A stretch of DNA of 64,000 nucleotides from Lotus japonicus (taxonomy: Eukaryota; Streptophyta; Magnoliopsida; Fabales; Fabaceae): NCBI RefSeq assembly GCF_012489685.1, contig NC_080046.1, forward strand, positions 3,040,501-3,104,500. Direction: 5' to 3'. Under the pieces are notes generated by a model. The model saw only the letters and a program-made list of their open reading frames with translations, searched no databases and was not told where the DNA came from. Positions 1 through 11,077 of the stretch are shown here, piece by piece. How positions within the stretch are numbered: the first letter of the stretch is position 1; every line of letters begins with the position of its first letter. Made by a program: the position numbers and the translations under genes.

Positions 1-725
1 GATTCAGCGCTTGTTCCAGGCCTTTAATGACCCCCCAAAGCTCCGCTCTCAAAGCAGTACAAAAGTCCAATCTGCCATAAAAGCCCAGTGAAATCTTCCC
101 ACTATAGTCCCTGATCAATCCCCCATATGCAGCACTGTTGGAGCGAGCAGAAACTGAACAATCTGAATTTAATTTCCAAGCCCCCAAGTTCGGCTTCGTC
201 CAGGAGATTTTAGTCTCGTTCATATGAAGATTGGAAATAGCATTAGGAAGGCTCAAATTTTGAACAATCTCATCAGTAAAGCTCGTAATGAGGATCATCA
301 AATTGCAAGGCATGGTGATATGGTTATTAAAGACCAAATCACACCTGTCTTTCCAAATGTACCAAGCCACCACCCCAAATAGAAGGGCCCAGCTAAATCC
401 ACCTCTATGGACAAATTTCTTGTGGAGATTAAAGTTCAGCCAGTTAGATAAACTTGTAAAATTTACTCCAATCCTTGGCTAGCAGAAACGCATTCCAAAC
501 CTCCTGGATATAAGGGCAATCTCTAATTGCGTGCATGACTATCTCCTCAGCATTCTGACATTGGGGGCACAAAGCAGAAGTGCACATGCTCCTCCTCATT
601 CTCTCTTTATTGGTCATTAATCTATCATGGGCAACTTTCCACAAAAAACTTTGAACCTGAGGGGGCCTTCTGAACTTCGAAATAAGTTCAAAAGCTTTGG
701 GGGGAGATAATACAGTGGCTTTGTA
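1..725 (-). mobile_element. LINE (non-LTR retrotransposon) 3' fragment
   Basis: Minus-strand translation shows two C-terminal parts of a plant LINE ORF2. At 444-644 lies a zinc-binding reverse-transcriptase-associated domain (zf-RVT; motif CPQCQNAEEIVMHAIRDC, then W). From about 430 down to position 1 an RNase H-like domain follows (AAYGGLIRDYSGK, then ALRAELWGVIKGL). The two sit in different frames, so at least one frameshift has occurred near 440. The RNase H domain runs off the left window edge. The right end, near the C-rich stretch at 700-725, is probably the 5' truncation point. Not coding for an intact protein. Confidence 0.8.
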
Positions 726-1130
726 AAGAAGGGGATTGTACCGTTATTGATTTGGATTGGATCGAGTGCCTCCAAATTTGATGATCGACCCAAGAATCAA
801 GTAAGCAAGCTCAAAAGGAAGACAAACCAAACATGGGTAGTCCAAATTCATCCTCCTTTATCATCAAGACTAGTCAAAGTAATTAATGATTATTCCCCTT
901 GATTTCATCCCTCATTCAGGTAGCCTAGTCAACTTCTTAATGTATGTTTGACTATGTTTTGGGCTTATCAACTATATAAGGAGGATCCTAAGATGTATCA
1001 AGGAGGTTCACTTTTCCACTTGAATAACACTCTAAGTCTTTTGCTGAGTCATTCTCTGTTTTAGGGTTTATTCCAAAACAGGGATAGACAGAGTTCAAAA
1101 AAAATGTCACCTGCCCCATTTATGATTAAT
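726..1130. other. Unassigned spacer, possibly old LTR debris
   Basis: No open frame of note. A TATA-like stretch (ctatataagg, about 970-980) followed by a leader-like segment would suit an old LTR or promoter, but I see no terminal repeats or target duplication. Function unknown. Confidence 0.3.
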
Positions 1131-1164
1131 TATTTGAATTTTTTAAATTTATTTATTTTAATAT

Positions 1165-1548
1165 TGTCACATTAATCGTTGAAGTTGAACATTGAATCCG
1201 AAAGGGCAAGGCTTAACTGGAAAGATTAAACCGTTGAAAAAATAGTTGTTAAGTAAAACAGTAACTTAATTGGCGGGAGAGGGAAAATAAATCAAAAATC
1301 TGAATATAAAATCCAAACGGTGAAACACAAAGAAAGGTATATTTTGAGAAATAAAAAGAAAAAGAAATAAAATAAAATAAAGCTGGTTGGCTGGCTCATG
1401 TTAATCCGAAAGGTTAAGCCTAAAACTAAAAATGGCGGTTGGAAAAATTGCTAGTATTTAATAACAAGTGGCGTGGCGTGGCGTGGCGGGGAGCAAAACA
1501 GAAGCATTTGTTTTGTGACAACACTGAGAAGTGAGAACAAACCCTCAT
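1165..1548 (+). promoter_or_regulatory. Upstream region of CDC20-like copy A (duplicated promoter)
   Basis: This stretch is clearly homologous to 22086-22240 upstream of CDC20-like copy B. They share the blocks gttgaagttgaa, attgaatccgaaagggcaag and ccgttgaaaaaatagttgtt, then a GGCGGG motif and finally gagaacaa..aaccctcat. Copy A carries about 200 bp more between two GGCGGG motifs (1271 and 1485), including a gtggc micro-repeat. The motif taattggcggga (1267-1278) resembles a plant E2F site. The region is now separated from its start codon by a copia element. Confidence 0.65.
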
Positions 1549-1791
1549 TATTAGAGTATATGTATCAACATGGCCTTGCTGACATGGCAAGCCATAACAG
1601 AATCAGTTAGGGTAGTTAGTTTAGCTAACAGAATCAGTTATTGTGTAACTGATTCTCTCTCTCTCTCTCTTATGATAGCTTGCTCCGCAAGCCTCTTTCT
1701 CTCTATATATAGCTTAGATCATCTTGTGTAATCTTCAACCTTTCATAAATTCAATATTACATTTCTGTTATACAGTTATAGTTCTCTAACA
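1549..1791 (+). repeat. Copia 5' LTR
   Basis: 243 bp, nearly identical to 9261-9511. It contains a CT microsatellite, then a TATA box (ctatatatagc, about 1702-1712). It ends CTCTAACA directly before the primer-binding site. Confidence 0.93.
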
Positions 1792-1804
1792 TGGTATCAA
1801 GAGC
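1792..1804 (+). promoter_or_regulatory. Copia primer-binding site (initiator tRNA-Met type)
   Basis: TGGTATCAAGAGC follows the LTR directly. Plant copia elements usually carry TGGTATCAGAGC, complementary to initiator tRNA-Met; here there is one extra A. Confidence 0.85.
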
Positions 1805-1859
1805 AAGGTTCGATCCAGAGGATTTTTCTTCTTGATTTTTCTTCTTCTTCCTTGTTCCA

Positions 1860-4800
1860 ATGGCTGAAGAATCTTCTCCTACTCCAGTGGCAGAAGAATC
1901 TTCTCCTTCTCCTACTCCGATTTCGGTTGCAGCTCCTCAGTTGAGTTCAACCTCACTGGTTCACAAGCTTCTCTTGAAGCTTGATGATTCGAATTTCCTC
2001 TCATGGAAGCAGCATGTGGAGGGAATTGTGCGCACTCACAGATTACAGAGTTATCTTCTTCATCAGCCAGAGATTCCTCCTCGTTATCTCTCTGATGCAG
2101 ATCGCACAAATGGAGTGGAGAATCCTGCATTTCTCGTTTGGGAGCAACAGGATTCAGCTTTGTTCACCTGGCTTCTCTCATCGCTTTCACCAACTGTGCT
2201 TCCTACAGTCGTGAATTGCCAGCACTCATGGCAAATCTGGGAAGCAGTGCTGGATTTCTTCCATGCACACTCTCTCGCACAGTCTACGCAACTCAGATCT
2301 GAGTTACGATCCATCACCAAAGGATCCAAAAGCACTTCTGATTACTTGAAGCGGATCAAGTCGATAGTGAATGCTTTGATCTCCATCGGTGATCCTGTTA
2401 CCTATCGTGAACACCTTGAAGCAATTTTTGATGGACTTCCAGAAGATTACAGTCATCTGATGACTATTGTGACGAGTAGCGAGTATCCTTGTTCGATCTC
2501 GCAAGCTGAAGCAATGGTGATTGCGCACGAAGCGCGTTTGGATCGCTTGCGCTTGCGTCAACATGCGACTTCGCCACCGTCAGCCTTTCTTGCTCAGGCG
2601 ACTGCGCCACCGCAAGCGCCACCACCGGCGCGACCTCAGGCGCCATCGCCAGCGCCACCACAGGCACCACCGCCAGTCGCGGCTTCTCATCCTTCATCGG
2701 AAGTCAATTACGTTTCTCGCACTGGATCTGATGATCGTGAAGAACGTGCGTATGATGATCGTGATGACAATCGATCCAGATCTGGAGATAATCGCGATCG
2801 CGGCGGTTACAACAACCGTGGACGCGGCAGCCGTGGCGGTTACAACAACCGTGGACGCGGCGGTGATCGCTCTTCTGTTCAGTGTCAGATCTGCCATAAA
2901 TATGGCCATGATGCAAGCATTTGCTACTATCGGGGAAATTCTTCAACTTCTGGACCTAATCCTCAGCCAAACTCACAGCAAAACATGTCTGCTCAAGCAC
3001 CTATGGCTCCAACCTTTGGATTTGGTTCTTCTTTTGGCATGATGCCTCAGTTTGGCTACTCTCCTTTTAGAGGTTTTCAACCTTATGGAGCTCCTTCACA
3101 GTTTGGAATGCCATTTCCAAACTCAGGATTTGGTTCTGGTTTTCCTTTTGCTTTTGGTGGAATGTTTACACCTCCTGGCTATGGTTTTGGTCCTGGTCCT
3201 GGTTTTGGTTTGCTTCCTAGAGCTCCTGCACCACAGCCACGTGCTCCACAAGCAATGCTAGCTTCTGCACCTTCTACTCTTGGCAATTGGCATCCTGACT
3301 CAGGTGCAACTCATCATGTTACTCATGATGCTTCTGTGTTTTCAGATGGTGTGTCAGTGACTGGGAATGATCAAGTGTACATGGGAAATGGTCAAGGTTT
3401 GCCCATCAAATCCATTGGTTCAGCTTCCTTTTCTTCTCCCTTTCACACACACACTACTCTACTTCTTAAAAATCTTTTAGTTGTTCCAAATATTACTAAA
3501 AATCTGGTTAGTGTAAGCAAGTTTGCTCAAGATAATGGTGTTTATTTTGAATTTCACCCCTTTCATTTTACTATCAAATCTCAAGGTACCTCTAGGACTC
3601 TTCTTCGAGGTTCTCTTGGTCAGGATGGTCTCTATTCATTTGATGGCATGCACTCTTCAACATTTCTCAAGGGTCTTTCTTCAGCTTCTGTTCCTTCAGC
3701 TTTTTCAGTGTCCAAGGCTGCATCTCCTGCAGTTAATGCTTCTGTTTTTCCTTCCAATAATGTAACAAGTCCCACAGCTTATGACCTGTGGCACTCTAGA
3801 CTAGGGCATCCTCATCATGAGGCTCTGCAATCAGCTCTTACCATTTGTAAAATTCATGTTCCACATAAATCAAAATATAGTGTTTGTCAATCTTGTTGTG
3901 TTGCTAAATCTCATAAATTGCCTTCATCTTCTTCCTCCACTCTTTATACTGCTCCATTAGAGTTGGTTTTTGCAGATTTGTGGGGACCTGCATCTATTGA
4001 ATCCTCTGCTGGTTATTCATATTTTCTTACATGTGTTGATGCCTTTTCAAGATTCACTTGGATTTATCCACTTAGAAGAAAATCTGAAACCAGTACTGTT
4101 TTTATTCAGTTTCAAGCTATGGTTGAATTAAGATTTGGTTTAAAAATTAAGTCTGTCCAAACAGATGGTGGAACTGAATTCAAACCTTTAATTCCACATT
4201 TCCAAAAGTTAGGCATCACCCATAGACTCACTTGTCCTCATACACACCATCAAAATGTTAGTGTAGAGAGAAAGCATAGACACATTGTTGAGACTGGCTT
4301 AGCTCTTTTAGCTTGTGCTAACATGCCTTCATCCTATTGGGACCATGCTTTTCTCACAGCTACATTTCTCATAAATAGACTTCCAACTCCTGTTCTTGAT
4401 AATCTTAGCCCTTATCACAAACTTTTCAAGGTTCCAGCTGATTACAAGATTCTTAGAGTGTTTGGAAGTGCATGCTATCCTCATCTCAGACCTTATAATT
4501 CCTCTAAGCTTTCCTTTAGGTCACAGGAATGTGTGTTCCTTGGTTATTCTTCTTCACACAAAGGGTATAAGTGTCTTGCTAGTGATGGTCGAATTTACAT
4601 CACTAAAGATGTACAATTCAATGAATTCAAGTTTCCTTATTCTACTCTGTTTTCCTCTGATGTTCCTGCTTCTCATACATCTCATATGTCTTCTATTATC
4701 CCTGTTATTTCTTCTGTGCCTCCTTTGCAGCAACCATTTCCTTCTCCTCATCATTCTCAGCCTGCTGACACGGCATCTCCTAATTCAGTTGCATCACTGC

Positions 4801-5830
4801 AGTCCCAGCCACCTTCATCAGTCAATGGTGCTGCCACTATCTCAGGGAATCCTGCTGCTTCTGGTTCTGCCTCCTCCACTGCAATTTCCAGTCCATCTCC
4901 TTCAAATCAACAGGATCCTGCTTCTGCTATTTCAATTCCAACAACTGGCTCCTCTCAGCCTCACCAAGTGACCAATTTGCATCCTATGCAAACCAGAGCA
5001 AAGTCTGGAATTGTTAAGCCAAGACTCTTTCCAACTTTGCTTCTGGCACAAGCAGAACCAGTTACAACAAAACATGCTCTCAAGGATCCTAAGTGGATGG
5101 CTGCAATGAAGTCAGAATATGATGCTCTCATGGCCAACAATACATGGACTTTAGTCTCTCTTCCCAAGGGTAGGCATCCAATAGGGTGTAAATGGGTTTT
5201 TCGCATCAAAGAGAATGCAGATGGCACAGTTAATAGATATAAAGCCAGGCTAGTTGCCAAGGGCTATCATCAAGTGAAAGGCTTTGATTATGCAGAAACC
5301 TTTTCTCTAGTAGTAAAGCCAATCACCATTCGTTTAATTCTCACTTTGGCTGTCTCCAAAAGGTGGCATATTCATCAACTAGATGTGAATAATGCTTTCC
5401 TTCATGGAGCTCTTCAAGAAGAAGTCTACATGCAACAACCTACTGGTTTTCAGAATTCTGACAAGTCACTTGTGTGCAAGCTCAATAAAGCTTTATATGT
5501 GCTCAAACAAGCCCCTAGAGCTTGGTTTGACAGATTGAAGGCAGCTCTAGTCAAGTATGGGTTCAAGGCAAGCTGTTGTGATCCTTCTCTCTTTACCTTT
5601 CACAACCAGTCTAATGTCATCTACATCCTAGTCTATGTGGATGATATTATTATCACTGGAAATTTCTTGCCCTTTATTCAAGAGGTTGTTCAGAAATTAA
5701 ATTCAAAATTTGCTTTGAAGCAATTAGGTCAGCTAGACTACTTTCTTGGTGTTCAAGTTCATCACTTGCAAGATAGGTCTCTTCTCCTAACTCAAACTAA
5801 ATACATAGGAGATCTCTTGGAGAGAGCTGA
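1860..5830 (+). pseudogene. Copia gag-pol, N-terminal part (interrupted in RT)
   Basis: One long frame from ATG 1860 encodes an N-terminal gag domain of the UBN2/Retrotran_gag type. It is followed by a Pro/Ala-rich linker (about residues 240-275), an RG/YNNRGRG repeat region and a CCHC zinc knuckle (CQICHKYGHDASIC, about 341). After a Gly/Phe-rich stretch come the aspartic protease (DSGATHH, about 479) and the GAG-pre-integrase HH-CC region (LWHSRLGHPHHE, about 642). The integrase core has D near 704, D near 766 (QTDGG) and E near 801, and RT carries the catalytic YVDDIII at about 1258. Conserved-site substitutions include NVSVERK for the usual NGVAERK, ETFSLVVKP for ETFSPVVKP and YVLKQAP for YGLKQAP. 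The frame runs three codons into the inserted LTR and stops at 5841-5843. The rest of the polyprotein is at 8473-9247. Confidence 0.93.
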
Positions 5831-8472
5831 TGTAAGACCCTAGACTTACTTATGTAATGCTTAAGTGATAGATTGAATAAAATGAGACTTTTGGCTAAGT
5901 TTGAGTTTTGGACAGATTACGCCTGTCAACTTGTGTGAATTTTTAGAGGGCCTTAACAATCTCATTTGGGAAAACTTCCTTCATTAGAGTTGTAGCCCTT
6001 TAAGTGTAGAAAATTCTCGAAGTGGAATCAGGTCATTCCGACCTCTGTAGGTCGAGATATTCGAATTTTACCGACCAGGGTTCTGGCAGTAAAGTGCCAG
6101 CGAATTCATTAATGTGTTTTTATTTTTATTCCGAATTTGGTTGGGTTTTTAATTAAAAATAGTTGGGTTTTAATTATGTTCAGACCTTATTAGGGTTAAT
6201 TAGTGGGCAATAGGTTTAAGTGGTTTGGGCTTAAAAAGGTAAAAGCCAAACCCTAGCCCACATGTTGGTTTGCATGGGTTTAGTCAAGAGGGGGGGGGGG
6301 GAAACCCTATTTTCTAAGAATCAGAAAACAGAAGTTGCACCCAAACTATTTCATGTTAGAAAAGAGAGAAGAGAGAGCTTGAGAGAGAAGAGTAGTGCCG
6401 CCGCCCAAGCCGCCGCCACCACCACTCACGACGCGCGCGCGAGAGAGAACCTTGCGAGAAAGAGAGAGAGAGAGAGAGCTGCGAGGGAGAGTGAGGGGAC
6501 GTGGACAGCAGCGTTCTTGGACCTTTTCTTCACCAAAACCTTTTCCTTTTCACCAAGTTAGCCAAGGTAAGGGCTGGTCCTAGGAGTGGGGTAGCATGTC
6601 TAGGCCATATTGTCATGCTTTGACATGATTTTATGTATGAAATTGATTGATGTGCTTGAGGTTTTGAATATGCGATGTGTGCTGGACTTTTTCCATGTGA
6701 TATTGGGTTACACTGTGAACATGTTACTATATTTGATGCTGGTAGATGACTTAGAACCCATAGAATAGAATGGCTAAAACGAAATTGATGGCAAATGCAT
6801 TCTCTGTCAGATCTCTGTGCTGGACAGTAAACTTCAGGTCCTATTTTCACTTGTTTCTGGTCGTCAAATAAAGAAATGATTAACATACAAATTGTATATC
6901 TTCGAAAGAGATTTCCAGGCATATAAAGATCATAAATTTTGGTCTAGTATTGTGTGTTGTAGGTCGTTTTGGGTAACTGTCATACCTGCTGTTTTTCCCT
7001 GTGTCGGACAGAAGCTTTAAGGAGTAATATCACCTAATTCTGGGGCTCAAATGAAAATGATTTTAACTAGAGAATTGTAGATCTTTAAAATAGCTTTCCA
7101 GAAAGATATTATACATGATTTTTTGTTGGAGGACGCATTCTGTAGACCAGTTTCAATGAGCGTTGTTTCTGCTGTCCAAAAAGCTAAGTTGCGAAAATGT
7201 GTTGTTTTCCATGCATAAGCCTTATGTTACCTTATTTGATAATTTATGCCATGATGTGCCATGCGTAAGTGTAAGTTTATGCTATGCCTTACATGAATTG
7301 TGATATTATTGGAAATTGTTCAAAGGGTCGCTCATCTAGCTGTAATTCCCGATGTGTCTGTGATCGTTTAATTGTTGTATTTATGCGATGTTGATGTAAG
7401 ACTCTAGGTTGACTTTAGAGACTTAAACTAAGAGAAACGTGTAATTAACTCGCTTGCAAGTAAATGTGAATAATATGGACATAGGTCTAGTGTAGACTAT
7501 AGTCCATGCGAACGATGGGCTTGCACGCGAGGGAGAATTGTGGATTGACTGTTGGTCTCCACGTGAAAAGGTTGACTGCGGTCACCTAGAAATTTTGTGG
7601 ATCATTGCGGCTCCACGTGTTTGGTTGACTGCGGTCACCATGAGATTTTTGTGAAGTATTGCAGCTTCACGTGATTTGTACATCTGCGGATGTATGTGAT
7701 TGGCCAAGGAAGGTTTGGTGGGTTGTGTGATGTGAGATTTCGTTAGTAACTGACTAACTGACTTTATTCCCATAAAAGACATATAACGTACTTATATTGT
7801 GTACTGTCGATTTTGTTATTATTATTTCTATCGACCTGACCATTGCGCTACTTGTTTATTTGTTATATGTGGGGGGTAGATGGTGTTGGCTACGATCATG
7901 GTGACTTGTTGGAAGTTGAGCCACGATGATGAGGAGTCCGAACTAGAGCCAGAGGAAGAGCTTCCCAAGGTGACAGACGATCCTTGGAATGAGATTAACC
8001 CATCTGACGATGAGTTGTGGTCCCGGAGCTTCACTGCAAGGACCAAGCGGCAGTTCCAGAATGGTCAAGGGGGCATCTATGTGGACTTGAAGACTTCATG
8101 GAGGACATGCTCCGGAATGACTAGGGTTGGGTTGAGTGACTTGTACTTCTTCTTCTGGGTTGAGAGTATCGGGTGGGCGTTGAACTATTTAGTTTACCTT
8201 TCAGTTGGATATTTTCCTTCCACTTAATATAATTTATAACGAGGTTTCATTTGGGATAAATATTTTATACATTTCCGTTGTTTAATGAATTTGAGTTCGC
8301 ATTGGTTTTTTTGTATTCCGCAAGTTAATTTGGTATAGTTTTTAAGAGTTTCGCAATATTAGAACTTTTGTCATTAATTCAAGATTAATAATTGAATCAA
8401 CAAAAATTCTTTACGAAAAATGGATTAATTGGTTACTGTGTGACACTCGAGAAATCGGGGCGTTACAGCTGA
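5826..8472. mobile_element. Solo LTR-like insertion inside the copia element
   Basis: A 2637-bp insertion at 5831-8467 starts TGTAAGACCC and ends GGGGCGTTACA. It is flanked by the 5-bp duplication GCTGA (5826-5830, 8468-8472). Terminal TG...CA, the closing gtgtgacactcgagaaatcggggcgttaca-type end and the absence of gag or pol fit a solo LTR of a large Ty3/gypsy element, probably of the Tekay/Del chromovirus type. That lineage assignment is from general resemblance only. Orientation is not certain, though the TGTAAGACCC start suggests plus. The insertion interrupts the copia RT coding region and adds no lasting frame change: the copia frame is continuous if this segment and one GCTGA are ignored. 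Confidence 0.8.
7880..8227 (+). other. 115-codon acidic open frame inside the solo LTR
   Basis: An ATG frame with an acidic N-terminal part (ESELEPEEELPKVTDD) and a C-terminal hydrophobic stretch. It lies wholly inside the LTR-like insertion. I recognise no domain, and LTRs often hold chance frames, so it is listed only because it is the longest frame there. Confidence 0.2.
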
Positions 8473-9247
8473 CATGGCTGAAGCTAAAGGCATCTCTACA
8501 CCTATGGTTAGTGGTGCTAGACTTAGTAAACATGGGGCAGATTATTTTTCAGATCCTACACTCTATAGGTCCATTGTTGGTGCCTTGCAATATGCAACAT
8601 TGACAAGGCCTGAAATTAGTTCTTCAGTAAACAAAGTGTGTCAATTTCTCAGCCAACCTTTGGAGGAGCATTGGAAGGCTGTCAAGAGAATACTTAGGTA
8701 CCTCAAAGGTACTATTCATCATGGACTTCACATCAAGCCTTGTTCCCTGAACTCACCAGTTTCTTTAGTGGCCTACTGTGATGCGGATTGGGGGTCAGAC
8801 CCTGATGATAGAAGGTCTACCTCTGGTTCTTGTGTCTTTTTTGGTCCTAACTTGGTCACATGGACTTCTAAGAAGCAGACCTTAGTAGCAAGATCTAGTA
8901 CAGAGGCAGAGTATAGAAGTTTGGCTAATACTTTTGCTGAGTTACTATGGGTACAGTCCTTATTACAGGAATTGCAAGTTCCTTTTACAGTCCCTAAGAT
9001 TTACTGTGATAATATGGGAGTTGTTGCCTTAACTCACAATCCTGTTCTCCATACCAGAACAAAGCATATGGAACTTGATATCTTTTTTGTTCGAGAGAAG
9101 GTCCAGAATCAGTCTCTTTTTGTTCATCATGTTCCCTCTGTTGATCAGATTGCTGACATCTTCACAAAGGCACTCTCTCCTACAAGATTTGAAGACCTTC
9201 GCAGCAAACTCAATGTGAGTGAGAAACTTGTTTCTCACCCACCTTGA
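8473..9247 (+). pseudogene. Copia gag-pol, C-terminal part (end of RT and RNase H)
   Basis: This continues the copia polyprotein in the same frame after the inserted LTR. It carries the RT/RNase H connection (GALQYATLTRPEISSSVNKV, LRYLKGT) and the RNase H domain with D in CDADWGSDP, the STSGSCVFFG block, the E of SSTEAEYRSLA and the D of IYCDNMGVV, plus the HTRTKHMELDIFFVREKV tail. It ends with TGA at 9245-9247, 13 bp before the 3' LTR. Ignoring the nested insertion, the whole polyprotein would be about 1581 residues, a normal copia length. Confidence 0.92.
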
Positions 9248-9249
9248 GT

Positions 9250-9260
9250 TTGAGGGGGGA
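9250..9260 (+). promoter_or_regulatory. Copia polypurine tract
   Basis: TTGAGGGGGGA lies directly before the 3' LTR and after the stop codon, the expected plus-strand primer position. Confidence 0.85.
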
Positions 9261-9511
9261 TATTAGAGTATATGTATCAACATGGCCTTGCTGACATGGC
9301 AAGCCATAACAGAATCAGTTAGGGTAGTTAGTTTAGCTAACAGAATCAGTTATTGTGTAACTGATTCTCTCTCTCTCTCTCTCTCTCTCTCATGATAGCT
9401 TGCTGCGCAAGCCTCTTTCTCTCTATATATAGCTTAGATCATCTTGTGTAATCTTCAACCTTTCATAAATTCAATATTACATTTCTGTTATACAGTTAGA
9501 GTTCTCTAACA
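9261..9511 (+). repeat. Copia 3' LTR
   Basis: 251 bp. Matches the 5' LTR with about three substitutions and a longer CT run. Followed by target duplication CTCAT at 9512-9516. Confidence 0.93.
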
Positions 9512-9900
9512 CTCATTCGTTCAAATCATCTTCATCTTCTTCTTCCTGTTCAGTTTGTTGTTCTTGTTCTTGTTGGAGAAGGAAGTGATTACAATTTCAA
9601 ACTCGTTCAAAAATGTGGAGTCTTGATCGTGATTGGTACACTCCCAGAAGCCTTCTCAGCCCTCCAACCCATTACCATTTTCCGGTAATTTTCTATTTTG
9701 TTCATCATTCTTCTCTTCTAGGTTTTCCTTCCATTATGCACGCACGCAAGTTTACGAAATTGCTACTTTTTGTGGCTGAAGGGTGATCAGTTCATACCCA
9801 ACAGGAGTTTGATGGATCTTGATCAACCTCACACTAATGTCTTAAAGTTTTGGGTGAAAAATGTGGTGTCCAACTCACTTATGGTTTTCTCTTTAGCTTA
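9512..9900 (+). pseudogene. CDC20-like copy A, truncated (deletion derivative)
   Basis: The 5' untranslated stretch and exon 1 (ATG 9613 to 9684, 24 codons starting MWSLDRDWYTPRSL, donor gtaatt) match copy B at 22240-22377. The next intron and the first bases of the following exon also match, to about 9745. The sequence then jumps to a segment (9765-9830) that matches 24415-24480. This segment reads GDQFIPNRSLMDLDQ after an AG acceptor at 9780-9781, the CDC20 N-terminal DRFIPNRS motif. Similarity stops after DLDQ, and no WD40 part is present. Copy A therefore looks like a duplicate of the copy B region with an internal deletion of about 2 kb. The copia element separates it from its upstream region. 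Confidence 0.7.
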
Positions 9901-10789
9901 ATATGGATGACCCGCCGTAATTTAAATCATCTCCTTTATACCCAACACATGTCTCTGTATCTAGCTTTTGATTATGCCGAACATTACTTTTACATTGTTG
10001 GTATATGCACTAGTAGTTTAATATTTATATTTGAATATTGCAATCTAAATATATCAAGGATATCGATCTATAGGGTCACACACATAGAATAAGTCGGCTA
10101 TAATATATTGTCTTATTGAACTAGACTATTGGATAGACTATTATTGGACTAGCCCATTGGATAAGCCTAATCAAGCTCCAATAAGGATTATGGTTTGCCT
10201 CATTGCGGGGCTTATAAATAGAGCATAAGATGCTTAAACCCTAGATTTGACATATTGCACACTATTGCCTCTACTAATACAAGGAGCCGCAAGTGATTCC
10301 TAGTGGGAGAATTTGCATGGGGTGTTGTAGAGATGAGGCTACGAATACTTCGTTTGCTCAAATCGTCAAGAGGTGATCTCCATTGTCCTCCAAACTACCA
10401 ATATCGACCACTTCGTCGCCGTGAACCCATGACATTCTCCTTCAACCTTCGAGGAGCCATTACCCTCGTCGAGGAGCTCTACTTTACGAACTCAAACGAA
10501 ACACGGTTCTCTCTTTCCCCCTCCTTGTGGCGGTGATGACTAGAATGAAGAAAAAGACAAGCCGGTAGTTCAATATTGTGACATGGCCTTTTTTAGGGCT
10601 TATGTGACTTAAACATATTACACCTCATATTAATGGAAATATTACACATCAACTAGTGTGGTAAGATCTTTGTTTGCCGAATAACATTTAACATAAGTTC
10701 ATCACCGGTGAGGATCAACTTCACCTATTGCATTAGAGTTGACTACTAAAAACTATAAATTTTAATTAGTGTGACAAAAAAATGTTTTA
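9901..10789. other. Unassigned, possible decayed solo LTR
   Basis: No protein recognised. A promoter-like block at 10205-10215 (cttataaatag) follows an AT-rich part and precedes a leader-like segment, as in LTRs, but no matching second copy or target duplication was found. From 10540 on the DNA is plain AT-rich spacer leading into the gypsy insertion site. Confidence 0.3.
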
Positions 10790-10794
10790 CCCAT

Positions 10795-11077
10795 TGTTCT
10801 AGGATTGAACATTAAGGGAGGGTATAGCCCCTAGAGAGTGGAAGAATGTGCTAGAGAGAGAGAGAGAATGAGAGAGAAAGTGCTGAATTTCATGAGTGAA
10901 TTAATCAAATGAGCTAAGAGTCCCCTACAATTGGTAACTACCTCCTATTTATAGAGCCTGAGTACTACCTATTGGGCCAACTGGGCCTCCCGCGTTGAGG
11001 CCCAACTTAAGGCCAAATGTGCGCCCTTAGGCGGGCTGAATCCTGGGCGTCGCCCCTCTAGGGGCTCGCCCAGTCCA
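10795..11077 (-). repeat. Gypsy 3' LTR (left)
   Basis: 283 bp, matching 21318-21598 apart from about four substitutions and one extra GA unit. No clear polypurine tract is visible just inside it at 11078-11100, which is odd. Confidence 0.9.

Larger units (their letters stand above)
1544..9516 (+). mobile_element. Ty1/copia LTR retrotransposon with nested solo LTR
   Basis: Complete element: LTRs at 1549-1791 and 9261-9511, a primer-binding site, a gag-pol polyprotein in copia order (protease, integrase, RT, RNase H), a polypurine tract, and a 5-bp target duplication CTCAT at 1544-1548 and 9512-9516. LTR termini are TATTAGAG...CTCTAACA, so the usual TG start is TA in both copies. The LTRs differ by about three substitutions plus CT-run length, which points to a recent insertion. 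The polyprotein is interrupted at 5831-8467 by another LTR-type insertion. The host site is the CDC20-like copy A, between its upstream region and its first exon. Confidence 0.93.

Noticed and set aside
1912..3042. Several minus- and plus-strand frames of 70-173 codons within the copia gag
   Set aside because: They are shadows of the gag-pol frame; repeats such as His/Arg- or Ile/Val-rich runs come from reading the Pro/Ala- and Gly-rich parts out of frame.
6262..6583. Two frames of 60-99 codons near the start of the inserted LTR
   Set aside because: They read through GA-repeat and G-run sequence of the LTR and show only low-complexity Arg/Glu and Pro/Ser.
9850..10092. 80-codon frame after CDC20-like copy A
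   Set aside because: Hydrophobic low-information translation of AT-rich DNA with no family resemblance.
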